Below, one piece after another: positions 36,129-45,674 of a DNA stretch of 64,000 nt. How positions within the stretch are numbered: position 1 is the first letter of the stretch; each line of letters opens with the position of its first letter. The DNA lies in NCBI RefSeq assembly GCF_021043395.1, contig NZ_JAJNKE010000001.1, positions 294,149-358,148 of the forward strand, written 5' to 3'. This stretch comes from Clostridium guangxiense (GTDB lineage Bacteria > Bacillota > Clostridia > Clostridiales > Clostridiaceae). The notes below the pieces were generated by a model. It saw nothing but the letters and a program-made list of their open reading frames with translations, was not told the DNA's origin and searched no databases. The position numbers and the translations under genes are program-made.

Positions 36129-38507
36129 TTATCTTAATTCTGCACCAATTAAATGTTCAAGAGTATTTACAATTTTATTGTGAACTTTTTCAACTTCTTT
36201 TTCTGTAAGTGTTTTATTTTCATCTCTATAAGTAATCGAGTATGCTACACTCTTTTTACCTTCTGGAACTTGTTTCCCCTTATAAACATCAAAGAGCTTA
36301 TAACTTTCAAGTATGCTGCTGCCTTGTCTTTTTATTATATCTTCAATTTGCTGCACTAATATATTTTCATCAACAAGAACTGCTATATCCCTTGTTACAG
36401 CTGGAAATTTAGGAATTGGCTTGTATTCTTTAGTGATTGATGTATTTTCTATGAGTTCGTCAAGATTCATCTCTGCTATATAACATCTTTCCTCAACACC
36501 ATAGTTTTCAGCTACATCTGGATGTATTTCTCCCATAATACCAAGACATTTATTTTTAAGCATAACTGAAGCAGTTTTACCTGGATGGAAAGTTGGATTT
36601 TCACTTTCTCTAACATATGATACATTTTCTATTCCAAGTATTTCTAGCAAATTCTCAATTACACCTTTTAGATCAAAATAATCTACGTTTCCGTACATAC
36701 CTACAGTTATCACATTTTTTTCTTCTGGAATTTTACATTCATTTGAAGCTGGTATGTAAACTTTTCCAATTTCAAACAATCTTGCAAATTCATTACTTCT
36801 GCTGTAATTTCTCTGAAGAGCTTCCATCATTGAGTGAAGAGTAGTAGTTCTCATTACACTAAAATCTTCTCCTAATGGATTTCTTATTTTAACAACATTT
36901 CTAAGCTCACTATCTTTTGGAATAAGAATTTTATCAAAAACTTTAGGGCTTATAAATGAATAACTTATAGATTCATTTAGTCCTGAAGCAAGTAAACTTT
37001 CAACAACCATATCTTTTATTATTTGCTTCCTACTTTTTCCCATCCTTATACTTGGTGACTGTATAACTGTAGAATCAATGACATTATAACCATGTATTCT
37101 AGCAACTTCTTCTGCAATATCTTCTCTTATATTTATGTCACTTCTAAAAGTTCTAGACAGTACCTTAAGTATATCACCATTTATTTCAGTATCAAGTTCT
37201 AATCTATCTAAATATCCCTTCATCTCTTCTTTAGAAAGTTTTGTTCCTAAAAATTCATTTATCCATTTATAATCTACTTCAACATAGTGTTCTGTAATCT
37301 TTTCAGGATATATATCTGTAACGCCTTCTGCAATTTCTCCTGCGTTAAGTTCCTGTATTAAATTACATGCTCTATTTAAAGCTTCTTCACAAAGATTAGG
37401 ATCAAGGTCTTTTTCATATCTTCCAGATGCTTCAGTTCTAAGTGCTAATTTTTGAGAAGATACTCTTATATTAGTTCCATCAAAGTTAGCTGATTCAAAT
37501 ATTATTTCATTTGTATCTTCTGTTACCTCTGAGTTTAAACCTCCCATTATTCCAGCAATAGCAACACTTTTATCTCCATTTTTTATCATAAGCTGATTTT
37601 TACTTAAAGTTCTTTCAGTTCCATCTAAAGTTGTAAACTTTTCTCCTTCTTTAGCTCTTTCAACTACTATCTTATTTGAACTTATCATTCTCTTATCAAA
37701 AGCATGCATTGGCTGACCAAGCTCAATCATAACAAAATTAGTTATATCAACTATATTGTTTATTGGTCTTACACCTGCAAGAGTAAGTCTTTCCTGCATC
37801 CATGCTGGTGAAGGCTCTATTTTTATATTTTTAACAACACGTGCCATATATCTCTTGCAAAGTTTATCTTTAACTTCAACAGTTAATTTATCTTTAATAT
37901 TATTTTCTGCTGTTTCATTAAAATCAAATTTAGGTTTTCTATATTTAATATTAAGTGTTGCTGCTGTTTCTCTAGCCATACCAATTATGCTTAAGCAATC
38001 TGGTCTGTTCGAAGTTATTTCAAAATCTAAAACAGGATTGTCAAGTCCCAGAACATCTTTTATATCTTTTCCTACTTTTGTATCTTTATCTAAAATCATA
38101 AGACCATGTACTGGATTTTCTTCTGTCACCCCTATTTCTTCTGCTGAACACATCATTCCATTAGATACTATTCCTCTTAATTTACCCTTTTTTATTTTAA
38201 CTCCTCCAGGAAGTGTTGAACCATGAAGAGCCACAGGTACTATATCCCCTTCTGACATGTTATTAGCTCCTGTAACTATTTGTATTGGTTCCTCTTTTCC
38301 AACTTCAACCTGACATACAACTAATTTTTCTGCATCAGGATGAGGCTCTATTTTTAGTATTTTACCAGTAACTACATTTTGCATTTCCTCTCCACTTGTT
38401 ATTACTTCTTCAAGTTTTGAACCAGAAAGAGTAAGTATATCTCCAAGTTCTTTTGCATTTATATCAACATCTACGTAATCTTTAAGCCATTTATAAGGTA
38501 CTTTCAT
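36129..38507 (-). CDS. pheT: Phenylalanine-tRNA ligase beta subunit
   Basis: The 792-residue protein has the full bacterial PheT order. An EMAP-like tRNA-binding domain is at about 40-150 ([20 protein letters not shown]), the B3/B4 editing domain at 210-380, the B5 domain near 405-470, and the C-terminal FDX-ACB anticodon domain near 695-790 ([15 protein letters not shown]). It forms an alpha2-beta2 enzyme with PheS. It starts 17 bases after pheS with a strong GGAGG site. The whole unit is controlled by the T-box leader upstream of pheS. Confidence 0.95.
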   Translation of the reverse strand: MKVPYKWLKDYVDVDINAKELGDILTLSGSKLEEVITSGEEMQNVVTGKILKIEPHPDAEKLVVCQVEVGKEEPIQIVTGANNMSEGDIVPVALHGSTLPGGVKIKKGKLRGIVSNGMMCSAEEIGVTEENPVHGLMILDKDTKVGKDIKDVLGLDNPVLDFEITSNRPDCLSIIGMARETAATLNIKYRKPKFDFNETAENNIKDKLTVEVKDKLCKRYMARVVKNIKIEPSPAWMQERLTLAGVRPINNIVDITNFVMIELGQPMHAFDKRMISSNKIVVERAKEGEKFTTLDGTERTLSKNQLMIKNGDKSVAIAGIMGGLNSEVTEDTNEIIFESANFDGTNIRVSSQKLALRTEASGRYEKDLDPNLCEEALNRACNLIQELNAGEIAEGVTDIYPEKITEHYVEVDYKWINEFLGTKLSKEEMKGYLDRLELDTEINGDILKVLSRTFRSDINIREDIAEEVARIHGYNVIDSTVIQSPSIRMGKSRKQIIKDMVVESLLASGLNESISYSFISPKVFDKILIPKDSELRNVVKIRNPLGEDFSVMRTTTLHSMMEALQRNYSRSNEFARLFEIGKVYIPASNECKIPEEKNVITVGMYGNVDYFDLKGVIENLLEILGIENVSYVRESENPTFHPGKTASVMLKNKCLGIMGEIHPDVAENYGVEERCYIAEMNLDELIENTSITKEYKPIPKFPAVTRDIAVLVDENILVQQIEDIIKRQGSSILESYKLFDVYKGKQVPEGKKSVAYSITYRDENKTLTEKEVEKVHNKIVNTLEHLIGAELR

Positions 38508-38524
38508 ATTCTTCTAATCCTCCT

Positions 38525-39544
38525 CTAAAATTGATTCAAAAATCTCATATCACTTTCATAAAGTTGTCTAATATCATCAATATGATGATCTAACATAACT
38601 ATTCTATCAAGTCCAAGACCAAATGCAAATCCACTGTAAACTTCAGGATCTATTCCGCAGTTTCTTAAGACATTAGGGTGGACCATTCCGCAGCCCCATA
38701 ATTCTATCCAGCCTTCTCCTTTACATACTCTGCATCCCTTTCCTCCACAGGCAAAGCATGTAACATCAGCTTCAGCAGATGGTTCAGTGAATGGAAAATG
38801 ATGTGGTCTAAATTTCATTTTTGTATTTTCTCCAAACATTTTCTTTGCAAACATTTCAAGCGTCCCTTTTAAATCGGAGAATCTAATTCCCTTATCTATA
38901 ACTAATCCTTCAACTTGATAAAATATTGGTGAGTGAGTTGCATCTGCAGCATCAGAACGATAAACCTTTCCAGGTGAAATCATTTTTATAGGAGGTTTCT
39001 CATTAAGCATAGTTCTTACTTGTACTGGTGAGGTTTGTGTTCTTAAAACCATATCATCATTTATATAAAACGTATCCTGCTCTCCTCTTGCTGGATGATT
39101 CTTAGGTATATTCAACATTTCAAAATTATACTTATCATATTCTACTTCAGGACCTTCTTCAATTACAAAACCCATATCCATAAATATACTTTCAATTGCT
39201 TTTAACGTTAAATCTGTTGGATGTCTGTGCCCTATAAACTTTTTTTTACCTGGCATAGATATATCTATAACTTCATCCTTTAATTTGTTTTCTTTTTCCG
39301 CTTTTTTTATTTTATTTGAAGTTTCTGATATAAAACCTTCGAGACTGCTTCTTATTTCATTAGCTAATTTTCCAACTACAGGTCTTTCCTCAGCACTTAA
39401 GCTTCCCATTCCTCTGAGTATTTGAGTAAGTTCCCCCTTCTTTCCAAGATATTTTACTCTTATGTTTTCAATTTCAGTTTTACTAATAGCTTTTTTTAAA
39501 TCTTCAAGAGCGCTATTTTTTATTGCTTCTAATTTTTCTTTCAT
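38525..39544 (-). CDS. pheS: Phenylalanine-tRNA ligase alpha subunit
   Basis: The 339-residue protein has the N-terminal coiled coil (1-100), then the class II catalytic core. [26 protein letters not shown], the motif 2 region [17 protein letters not shown]-like [19 protein letters not shown], and motif 3 [14 protein letters not shown] are all present. The Cys-x2-Cys pairs in the insert could bind zinc. It charges tRNA-Phe with PheT. Start ATG with GGAAGGGAG. A T-box leader lies upstream and a duplicated leader module lies between the T-box terminator and the start. Confidence 0.95.
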   Translation of the reverse strand: MKEKLEAIKNSALEDLKKAISKTEIENIRVKYLGKKGELTQILRGMGSLSAEERPVVGKLANEIRSSLEGFISETSNKIKKAEKENKLKDEVIDISMPGKKKFIGHRHPTDLTLKAIESIFMDMGFVIEEGPEVEYDKYNFEMLNIPKNHPARGEQDTFYINDDMVLRTQTSPVQVRTMLNEKPPIKMISPGKVYRSDAADATHSPIFYQVEGLVIDKGIRFSDLKGTLEMFAKKMFGENTKMKFRPHHFPFTEPSAEADVTCFACGGKGCRVCKGEGWIELWGCGMVHPNVLRNCGIDPEVYSGFAFGLGLDRIVMLDHHIDDIRQLYESDMRFLNQF

Positions 39545-39574
39545 AAAATATTTTCTCCCTTCCTAGTGAAATCA

Positions 39575-39670
39575 GTTCAACTATTAATTCATATATGCAT
39601 CATAATTCCTTGGAAATTGTCATTTTCAAACATGTATAAATTAAGTTTCACCTTGATTGCCCTTTATAAC
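39575..39670 (-). repeat. Copy A of the pheS leader module, after the T-box terminator
   Basis: This 96-base stretch is a direct, diverged copy of 39811-39909. Shared identical blocks include TCAACTATTAATT, ACATGTATAAATTAAG, TTCACCTTGAT and CCCTTTATAA, in the same order. On the minus strand the arms TTAATTTATACAT and ATATGAATTAA can form the same hairpin as the other copy. It occupies most of the gap between the T-box terminator and the pheS ribosome site. Confidence 0.8.
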
Positions 39671-39689
39671 TTTTTGGAAATTAAAATAT

Positions 39690-40020
39690 AAAAAAACCGC
39701 CCCCTAAATAAAAAGGGACGGAATAACTCCGCGGTACCACCCAAATTGGATAAACCCACTTGATTCTTTAACGGAACTACCGCTGTTTGCTACTCTATGA
39801 GATTACACCAGCTCAACTATTAATTTACATATACACACCATAATGCCATGAAACTTAGCATCTTGGAACATGTATAAATTAAGCTTCACCTTGATAACCC
39901 TTTATAAACATATTTCCCAAACAGAACTCCAGAGTGAACTTCAAAATAAAAATTGCTTAAAAAGACTTTCAGTCAGTGATCTTTTCTCCCTTAAAGCTAT
40001 TTTAAATTTACTCTCTCTAT
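39690..40020 (-). promoter_or_regulatory. T-box riboswitch leader of pheST
   Basis: On the minus strand the T-box antiterminator motif GGGTGGTACCGCGG is at 39729-39742 and is followed by a terminator stem CCGTCCCT/AGGGGGCGG (39697-39721) with a T-run. A candidate specifier TTC, followed by A, is at 39936-39938 in the context GAAGTTCACTC, which fits tRNA-Phe; the TGGT in the T-box would pair with ACCA. Copy B of the leader module sits between stem I and the antiterminator. The leader turns on pheST when uncharged tRNA-Phe binds. Confidence 0.9.
39811..39909 (-). repeat. Copy B of the leader module, inside the T-box leader
   Basis: 99 bases matching 39575-39670 in direct orientation. It spans the region after stem I, where T-box leaders carry stem II/III linker elements. 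Its arms TTAATTTATACAT and ATGTAAATTAA can pair with a short bulge. Confidence 0.8.
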
Positions 40021-40052
40021 CAAAATTTCGTATATTTTAACTTTTAATATGT

Positions 40053-40080
40053 ATTATAACACCAATTTTATATTTTTCAA
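40053..40080 (-). promoter_or_regulatory. Promoter of the pheST leader
   Basis: Minus strand TTGAAA (40075-40080), 16 bases, TATAAT (40053-40058). It gives a leader of about 500 bases before pheS. Confidence 0.65.
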
Positions 40081-40123
40081 GCTTTTTATTAGATTTGCTT
40101 TAAATAAGTGTTGACTTTTGCAT

Positions 40124-40927
40124 TTATTTAAAACATAATTTTTTCATCTTAATCTGCCTTACAGCTTCAAACATCATTATAGAAGCAGCAACCCCAACAT
40201 TTAAGGATTCAGCATTTCCAGGCATAGGTATTTTCACGCTAATATTACCAAGTTCTAATACTTCATTACTTATTCCGTTTCCTTCATTTCCAACTGCAAT
40301 TATAACTTTATCTGTCAAATCTATATCATAAAAATTATAATCGGTATTAAGAGAACTTGTTATTAATTTAAAATTATTTTTCTTTAATTTTTTTACTATA
40401 TCGAAGCTAGCATCTTCAAAAATAATTGGAATTTTAAATATAGATCCCATGGTTGATCTTAAAGTTTTATTATTGTATGTATCCACAGTCCCTTTTGTAA
40501 TTATTACACCAAGCGCTCCTGATGCATTTGCACTTCTTATTATCGTTCCCATGTTTCCAGGGTCCTGCACCTTATCTATGAGCACATAAAAACCATTTTT
40601 AATTTGTATATCACTTATTCTATTTTTAACTACAGCAACTATGCCTTGAGGTGTCTCCGTGCTACTTATAGCATTTAAAACACTATCTGAAACCATAAAA
40701 CTTTTAGTACTTTTATGTATTAAACCCTCAAACCCTAATTTCTCAAATTTTTCTTTTTGTCTCTCACAAATGAACACATATTTCACTTCAAAATTAGATT
40801 TGAGAGCTTCTTCTACAAATCTAAATCCTTCTATTAAGAAACTTTCATTTAAATCTCTGTATTTTTTCTCTTTTAACTTTTTTACTTCTTTTATGAGACT
40901 ATTTTCTTTACTTTTTATTACTTCCAT
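40124..40927 (-). CDS. TrmH/SpoU-family RNA 2'-O-methyltransferase
   Basis: The protein is about 267 residues. I choose the ATG at 40927, preceded by AAGGG. The longer in-frame TTG at 40972 would start inside the rplT terminator. The N-terminal substrate-binding domain (KYRDLNESFLIEGFRFVEEA) is followed by the SPOUT knot with VLIDKVQDPGNMGTIIRSAN near 115, IAVGNEGNGIS near 215, and IPMPGNAESLNVGVAASIMM near 235. This is the pattern of RlmB/YsgA-like enzymes that methylate ribose in rRNA or tRNA. Its position after rplT suggests a 23S rRNA target, as an inference. Confidence 0.85.
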   Translation of the reverse strand: MEVIKSKENSLIKEVKKLKEKKYRDLNESFLIEGFRFVEEALKSNFEVKYVFICERQKEKFEKLGFEGLIHKSTKSFMVSDSVLNAISSTETPQGIVAVVKNRISDIQIKNGFYVLIDKVQDPGNMGTIIRSANASGALGVIITKGTVDTYNNKTLRSTMGSIFKIPIIFEDASFDIVKKLKKNNFKLITSSLNTDYNFYDIDLTDKVIIAVGNEGNGISNEVLELGNISVKIPMPGNAESLNVGVAASIMMFEAVRQIKMKKLCFK

Positions 40928-40970
40928 ATCATCAAGCCCTTTTATTTTTATGGAGTTTGGTATAATTAGC

Positions 40971-40993
40971 AAAAATGCAGCCCTGTGGCTGCA
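40971..40993 (-). terminator. Intrinsic terminator of infC-rpmI-rplT
   Basis: TGCAGCC and GGCTGCA (40976-40993) form a perfect 7-bp stem with a CTGT loop, followed on the minus strand by TTTTTG. It follows the rplT stop by a few bases. Confidence 0.8.
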
Positions 40994-40999
40994 CTTTAA

Positions 41000-41359
41000 T
41001 TAAGCACTAATTTGTTTTTTTGCTATTTCAACTAATTCAGAAAAAGCTTTTGGATCATTTATAGCTATTTCTGAAAGCATTTTTCTATTCATGCCTATTC
41101 CAGCAAGTTTGATTCCATTCATGAATTTTGAATAAGAAAGACCATTTACTCTTGTAGCAGCATTTATTCTAGCTATCCAAAGTTTTCTAAAATCTCTCTT
41201 TTTTAATCTTCTACCAACATAAGCATTTCTAAGTGCTCTTATAACAGTTTCGTTTGCTGTTTTAAATAACTTGCTCTTACCACCATAGTATCCTTTAGCA
41301 AGCTTTAATATTTTCTTATGATATTTACGAGCATTAACCGCCCTTTTTACTCTAGCCAT
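41000..41359 (-). CDS. rplT: Ribosomal protein L20
   Basis: The 119-residue protein has the standard length and sequence ([60 protein letters not shown]). It is an early assembly protein of the 50S subunit and represses its own operon by binding the mRNA leader. GAGG site before the ATG. It is the last gene of infC-rpmI-rplT. Confidence 0.96.
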   Translation of the reverse strand: MARVKRAVNARKYHKKILKLAKGYYGGKSKLFKTANETVIRALRNAYVGRRLKKRDFRKLWIARINAATRVNGLSYSKFMNGIKLAGIGMNRKMLSEIAINDPKAFSELVEIAKKQISA

Positions 41360-41389
41360 TTTAGTAAACCTCCTTAAAAACCTTTCCTA

Positions 41390-41587
41390 CTATAGGTATG
41401 GTAACAACTTTTTCATTGTTTTTTCTTGTGTCTCTGATACATAAGTAGCACTTCTTAAATTTCTCTTAGTTTTTGCAGATTTTTTTGTCAATATATGACT
41501 CTTAAAAGCCTTAGCTCTTTTTAACTTTCCAGTTCCAGTAAGCTTAAATCTTTTAGCAGCTGCTCTATTAGTCTTCATTTTTGGCAT
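41390..41587 (-). CDS. rpmI: Ribosomal protein L35
   Basis: The 65-residue, highly basic protein has the L35 start [19 protein letters not shown] and the conserved [15 protein letters not shown]. It belongs to the 50S subunit. GGAGG-type site before the ATG, between infC and rplT in the usual order. Confidence 0.95.
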   Translation of the reverse strand: MPKMKTNRAAAKRFKLTGTGKLKRAKAFKSHILTKKSAKTKRNLRSATYVSETQEKTMKKLLPYL

Positions 41588-41606
41588 AATGTATCTCCTC
41601 CTATTT

Positions 41607-42125
41607 CTATGCTTTTTTAGGTGCTAGTACCATTGTCATATTCCTACCTTCTAATTTTGCTGGTTTTTCAATTACAGCAACTTCTTCAACTTTACTAAAG
41701 AAATTATTTAAAATACCATTTCCTTTAAAGGAATAATCATTTTGTCTTCCTTTGAAACGTACTGTAACCTTTACTTTATCTCCAGCACTCAAAAACTTAG
41801 AAGCATTGTTTGCTTTAATTTCAATATCATGTTCTTCAATAGTTGCACTTAATCTTATTTCCTTAATGTTGACTACTTTTTGATTCTTCTTGTTTTCTTT
41901 TTCCTTTTTAGTTTGTTCATATACGAACTTACCAAAGTCCATTATTCTACAAACTGGAGGAACTGCAGTAGGCGATATAACTACTAAATCAAGTTCTTTT
42001 TCTTCTGCTATTTTTAAAGCATCACGTGTATTTATAACACCCAATTGCGAACCATCATCACCTATAACTCTAACTTGCTTTTCCCTTATTTCTCCATTTA
42101 CAAGAAAATTTTTATTCTTACTTAT
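41607..42125 (-). CDS. infC: Translation initiation factor IF-3, with probable AUA start
   Basis: IF-3 binds the 30S subunit and checks the initiation codon. The N-domain has [18 protein letters not shown], the linker is Lys/Glu-rich ([15 protein letters not shown]) and the C-domain has [16 protein letters not shown] and [11 protein letters not shown]. The first computer-callable start, a GTG at 42134, lies inside the GGAGGTG site and cannot be used. An ATA at 42123-42125 sits eight bases after GGAGG and gives the family N-terminus ([15 protein letters not shown]), 172 residues. Non-AUG starts are a known autoregulatory feature of infC. The annotated start elsewhere may therefore differ. Confidence 0.9.
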   Translation of the reverse strand: MSKNKNFLVNGEIREKQVRVIGDDGSQLGVINTRDALKIAEEKELDLVVISPTAVPPVCRIMDFGKFVYEQTKKEKENKKNQKVVNIKEIRLSATIEEHDIEIKANNASKFLSAGDKVKVTVRFKGRQNDYSFKGNGILNNFFSKVEEVAVIEKPAKLEGRNMTMVLAPKKA

Positions 42126-42174
42126 GACTTTCACCTCCGAAAACTATGTAATATTAAAATATCAACATTAAAAT

Positions 42175-42290
42175 AAAAACAGAACGGTCAAAAAGCCGTT
42201 CTGTAATATACTAAACAATAATTAACATATATAACCTTACTAGCTGTGCTGCAAGGTGAGAAACGGCTAGTTCCTACTTAACACAGAATT
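42175..42290 (-). promoter_or_regulatory. L20-type leader/attenuator of the infC operon
   Basis: The minus strand between the promoter and infC contains a terminator hairpin, ACAGAACGG / CCGTTCTGT (42179-42204) followed by TTTTTATTTT. Upstream is a possible antiterminator/pseudoknot region with GGAACTAGCCGTTTCTC and TTGCAGCACAGC. The layout matches the Firmicutes L20 leader, in which L20 binding promotes termination. The exact fold was not computed. Confidence 0.7.
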
Positions 42291-42291
42291 T

Positions 42292-42320
42292 ATTATATCA
42301 TTAGTATTATAATTTGTCAA
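42292..42320 (-). promoter_or_regulatory. Consensus promoter of infC-rpmI-rplT
   Basis: TTGACA (42315-42320), 17 bases, TATAAT (42292-42297) on the minus strand, a perfect match. It starts four bases from the thrS stop codon. Confidence 0.85.
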
Positions 42321-42323
42321 ACA

Positions 42324-44237
42324 TTATAATGAATTTATTTTTTGTTTAACTTCAGCATTAATTTTAAATATGAAATCATCTAAATTCATAGCTCCTAAAT
42401 CGCCATCTTTTCTACTTCTAACAGCTACAGAACCTTCATTCATTTCTTTATCTCCAATAACAATCATATAAGGTATTTTTTGAAGTTGAGCTTCTCTTAT
42501 TTTATATCCTATCTTTTCATTTCTTATATCCTTCTCAACTCTTATCCCTGCATCTTTAAGCTGTTCTACTATACGATCAACATATTGAGCTTGTGTATCT
42601 GTTATATTGAGAACTCTAACCTGCACTGGAGCAAGCCATGTTGGAAATGCCCCTGCATAATGTTCTATTAATATTCCTATAAATCTTTCTATACTTCCAA
42701 ATACAACTCTATGAACCATAACTGGCCTATGCTTTTCACCATCAGCACCAACATAATTAAGATCGAATCTTTCAGGCATCTGCAAGTCAAGCTGTATAGT
42801 ACCGCACTGCCAAGTTCTTCCTATACAATCTTTTAAGTGGAAATCAATTTTAGGTCCATAGAAAGCTCCGTCTCCTTCGTTTACCTTATAATCAAGATTT
42901 GCAGCTTTAAGAGCATTAATAAGGCCATTTGTAGCTATTTCCCAATCTTCATCGCTTCCCATAGAATCTTCTGGTCTAGTAGAAAGTTCTACATAGTATT
43001 CAAATCCAAACACTTTATAAAAGGAATCTATAAGTTTAACTACTCCCAATATTTCTTCGGTAATTTGTTCTCTTGTCATGAATATATGAGCATCATCCTG
43101 AGTAAAACATCTTACTCTCATAAGTCCGTGAAGTGCTCCTGATTTTTCATGTCTATGAACAAGACCAAGTTCTCCTAGTCTTATTGGAAGTTCTCTGTAA
43201 GAATGAATTCCATTTTTATATACAAGAATTGAACCTGGACAGTTCATTGGCTTTATAGCATAATCCTCATCATCAATTTTAGTAAAATACATGTTTTCTT
43301 TATAATGATCCCAATGCCCTGATTGATGCCATAATTCTTCATTCAAAATAATAGGAGTTCTTATTTCATCATATCCTGCCTTAGTATGAACTTCTCTCCA
43401 ATAGTTTTCAAGAATATTTCTTACAACCATTCCCTTTGGATGGAAAAATGGAAATCCCGGACCTTCTTCATGTATACTAAACAAATCAAGTTCTTTACCT
43501 ATTTTTCTATGATCTCTTTTTTTAGCTTCTTCAAGCATATTAAGATAAGCATCTAAATCCTCTTTTTTAGTAAATGCTGTTGCGTATATTCTCTGAAGCA
43601 TCTTGTTTTTTTCATTTCCTCTCCAGTAAGCACCTGCAACTGAAAGAATCTTAATAACTTTTACTTTTCCAGTAGATTCAACATGAGGGCCTGCACAAAG
43701 GTCTGTAAAATCATCCTGTTTATAGAAAGAAATAGTCTCGCCTTCTGGCAAATCCTTTATAAGTTCAACCTTATAAGGTTCTTCCTTTTCTTCCATAAAT
43801 TTTATTGCTTCTTCTCTTGGAAGTTCAAATCTTTCAAGTTTTATATTTTGTTTTATTATTCTTTCCATTTCTTTTTCTATTTTAGGGAACATTTCTTCTG
43901 TAAATGAAAAATCAGCATCAAAGTCATAATAGAATCCATCTGCTATTGCCGGTCCTATAGCTAATTTAACATTTGGATACAACCTTTTTATTGCCTGCGC
44001 AAGTATATGTGAAGCAGTATGTCTTAAAGTCCATTTTCCATCTTCATCATCAAAAGTTAGTATTTCAAGGTTACTATCTTCATTAATGGTTGTCATTAAT
44101 TCATCCCTTTTGCCATTAATTCTAACTGAAATTGCTTTTTTATATAAACTAGGGCTTATTGCTTTTGCAACTTCAGCAGCAGTAACAGGATTTTCAAATT
44201 CCATTACTTTTCCATCTTTAAGTGTTACTTTTATCAT
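42324..44237 (-). CDS. thrS: Threonine-tRNA ligase
   Basis: The 637-residue protein has all domains. TGS at 1-62, editing domain with HTASHILAQA near 73 and the conserved Cys in DLCAGPHVESTG near 180, catalytic core with PMNCPGSILVYK near 335 and HRHEKSGALHGLMRVR near 370, and a C-terminal anticodon domain (APVQVRVLNITDTQAQ). It charges tRNA-Thr and clears mischarged Ser. AGGAGG before the ATG. Controlled by the T-box leader at 44275-44520. Confidence 0.96.
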   Translation of the reverse strand: MIKVTLKDGKVMEFENPVTAAEVAKAISPSLYKKAISVRINGKRDELMTTINEDSNLEILTFDDEDGKWTLRHTASHILAQAIKRLYPNVKLAIGPAIADGFYYDFDADFSFTEEMFPKIEKEMERIIKQNIKLERFELPREEAIKFMEEKEEPYKVELIKDLPEGETISFYKQDDFTDLCAGPHVESTGKVKVIKILSVAGAYWRGNEKNKMLQRIYATAFTKKEDLDAYLNMLEEAKKRDHRKIGKELDLFSIHEEGPGFPFFHPKGMVVRNILENYWREVHTKAGYDEIRTPIILNEELWHQSGHWDHYKENMYFTKIDDEDYAIKPMNCPGSILVYKNGIHSYRELPIRLGELGLVHRHEKSGALHGLMRVRCFTQDDAHIFMTREQITEEILGVVKLIDSFYKVFGFEYYVELSTRPEDSMGSDEDWEIATNGLINALKAANLDYKVNEGDGAFYGPKIDFHLKDCIGRTWQCGTIQLDLQMPERFDLNYVGADGEKHRPVMVHRVVFGSIERFIGILIEHYAGAFPTWLAPVQVRVLNITDTQAQYVDRIVEQLKDAGIRVEKDIRNEKIGYKIREAQLQKIPYMIVIGDKEMNEGSVAVRSRKDGDLGAMNLDDFIFKINAEVKQKINSL

Positions 44238-44274
44238 GTTTTTTCCTCCTAATTATAAATTTATTTATTTTTGC

Positions 44275-44520
44275 AAAAAAATAAAGCACATCCCCATATG
44301 GGACGAGCTTACCGTGTTTCCACCCAATTTAAAGGCAGTACAATACAAATGCTTTCCTGTATTACCTTTCACTCAAATCCATAACGCAGATATGCGAAAA
44401 TGCTTACTTAGTTCAGCATATAACTCTAAGGTGGTTTTCAACAACTCATATCAAAGAAATCTTTCAGCCTTGGATTTCTATCTCTTTTAACTGTAATTTG
44501 TTTACTTTTCCTTATCATAA
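44275..44520 (-). promoter_or_regulatory. T-box riboswitch leader of thrS (variant T-box)
   Basis: On the minus strand the motif GGGTGGAAACACGG (about 44312-44325) replaces the usual GGGTGGTACCGCGG. TGGA would pair with UCCA, which fits a tRNA-Thr discriminator U. A terminator stem AAGCTCGTCCC / GGGGATGTGCTT (44284-44310) with a T-run follows. The candidate specifier ACC, followed by A, is at 44433-44435 in GAAAACCACCTTAGAG, in the same sequence context as the TTC specifier of the pheS leader. Confidence 0.88.
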
Positions 44521-44529
44521 TCTTTAACT

Positions 44530-44559
44530 ATATGCATAACATCTAGATGTTATGCATAT
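44530..44559. promoter_or_regulatory. 30-bp perfect palindrome at the thrS transcription start
   Basis: The two halves ATATGCATAACATCT and AGATGTTATGCATAT are exact complements. The palindrome overlaps the edge of the -10 and the expected start site, between the promoter and the T-box. It could be an operator or a 5' RNA hairpin. Confidence 0.6.
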
Positions 44560-44586
44560 TATATTACAAAAATTATTATAAGTCAA
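44558..44586 (-). promoter_or_regulatory. Promoter of the thrS leader
   Basis: Minus strand TTGACT (44581-44586), 17 bases, TATAAT (44558-44563). It lies only about 13 bases after the end of the ytxC-like gene. Confidence 0.8.
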
Positions 44587-44598
44587 TATGCTTTCCAA

Positions 44599-45495
44599 TC
44601 ATTGTCTAATCAAGCTATTTTTTAGTTTTCTGCACATTTTACAATCATCACAGAAAAAAACTTTATTTTCAAATACATTTAATATAGTTTGAATAATTTC
44701 CTTATTATTAAAACTTTCTTTACAGTGTATAACTATTTTTTTAGGGGAAAGTGTTATTAATCCACTTATAAGCACATCATCTACGTTTACCCCATTAACA
44801 TTTACATCACATAATTCATCTATCATTTTATTTTCTACATTATTTCCATTCATGTCTTGGAGCAAGTATTTTCCTTCTTTATCAACGTATATATTAAGTT
44901 CATCAACTTTACTGTCTTGTATATCAACAAAATATTTTAAAAGCTTTATAAATTCATCATACTCTTTTTCAACCATATAATTTTCTATAACTTTATCTAT
45001 AATATCAGAGAAATCTTTCTCTATGTTCTTCATTCTAAAAGTTGTAAATCCATTTATATTTATTTCATCATTTTCTTTTATGCACTCAATAATCTTATTT
45101 ATTATGCTGTTTATCATATTAATATAAGAAATATTTTTATCATTGATAACTGTATAATTTAATATAATATCACTACATCTTTTACATACATCATCAATTT
45201 CATCAGCATTTAAAAAAAAGTAAGAATCCTTAACTAAACTCATTAATTTGTTTTTGCAAAACTCATTGGCAATGTACTTATATAGTTCTTCACTAAAATA
45301 TACGTAAAATTTACTTTTTATCTTTTCATTATAATCTTTATCACTGCATATTATTTTAACATAATGTAAATTATTTTCTACACTTTCTGATATTCCAATA
45401 GTTATATCACTGTTCTCAAAAGTATATTTAATTTCATTTATATTGCTTATTATATTATCCAAATTATCATTATATACTACAGTTTCAAGAAGCAT
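44599..45495 (-). CDS. ytxC: YtxC-like putative sporulation protein
   Basis: I choose the ATG at 45495 (298 residues), eight bases after AAAGGAG. The GTG three codons earlier lies in the ribosome site. The sequence resembles YtxC (FYVYFSEELYKYIANEFC, ININGFTTFRMKNIE, LITLSPKKIVIHCKES). It ends with a Cys-rich tail (CDDCKMC). The family is linked to sporulation in Bacillus and clostridia, but its biochemical role is not known. Its place beside thrS is common in clostridia. Convergent or divergent neighbours do not add information. Confidence 0.75.
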   Translation of the reverse strand: MLLETVVYNDNLDNIISNINEIKYTFENSDITIGISESVENNLHYVKIICSDKDYNEKIKSKFYVYFSEELYKYIANEFCKNKLMSLVKDSYFFLNADEIDDVCKRCSDIILNYTVINDKNISYINMINSIINKIIECIKENDEININGFTTFRMKNIEKDFSDIIDKVIENYMVEKEYDEFIKLLKYFVDIQDSKVDELNIYVDKEGKYLLQDMNGNNVENKMIDELCDVNVNGVNVDDVLISGLITLSPKKIVIHCKESFNNKEIIQTILNVFENKVFFCDDCKMCRKLKNSLIRQ

Positions 45496-45674
45496 TTTCA
45501 GCACTCCTTTCGTAATGTTAGTATGTGTTTAAAATTTAAGTCTATACACCCTTATAAAAAATTTTAATTATTTTTTTGATTTCACAGCTTTTAAAGATTG
45601 GTCAAATACTATAAAATTTTATTTAGTTTGTAACTAAAATCTATCTATACTATAATCTTATGGAGGTGTTTTAT

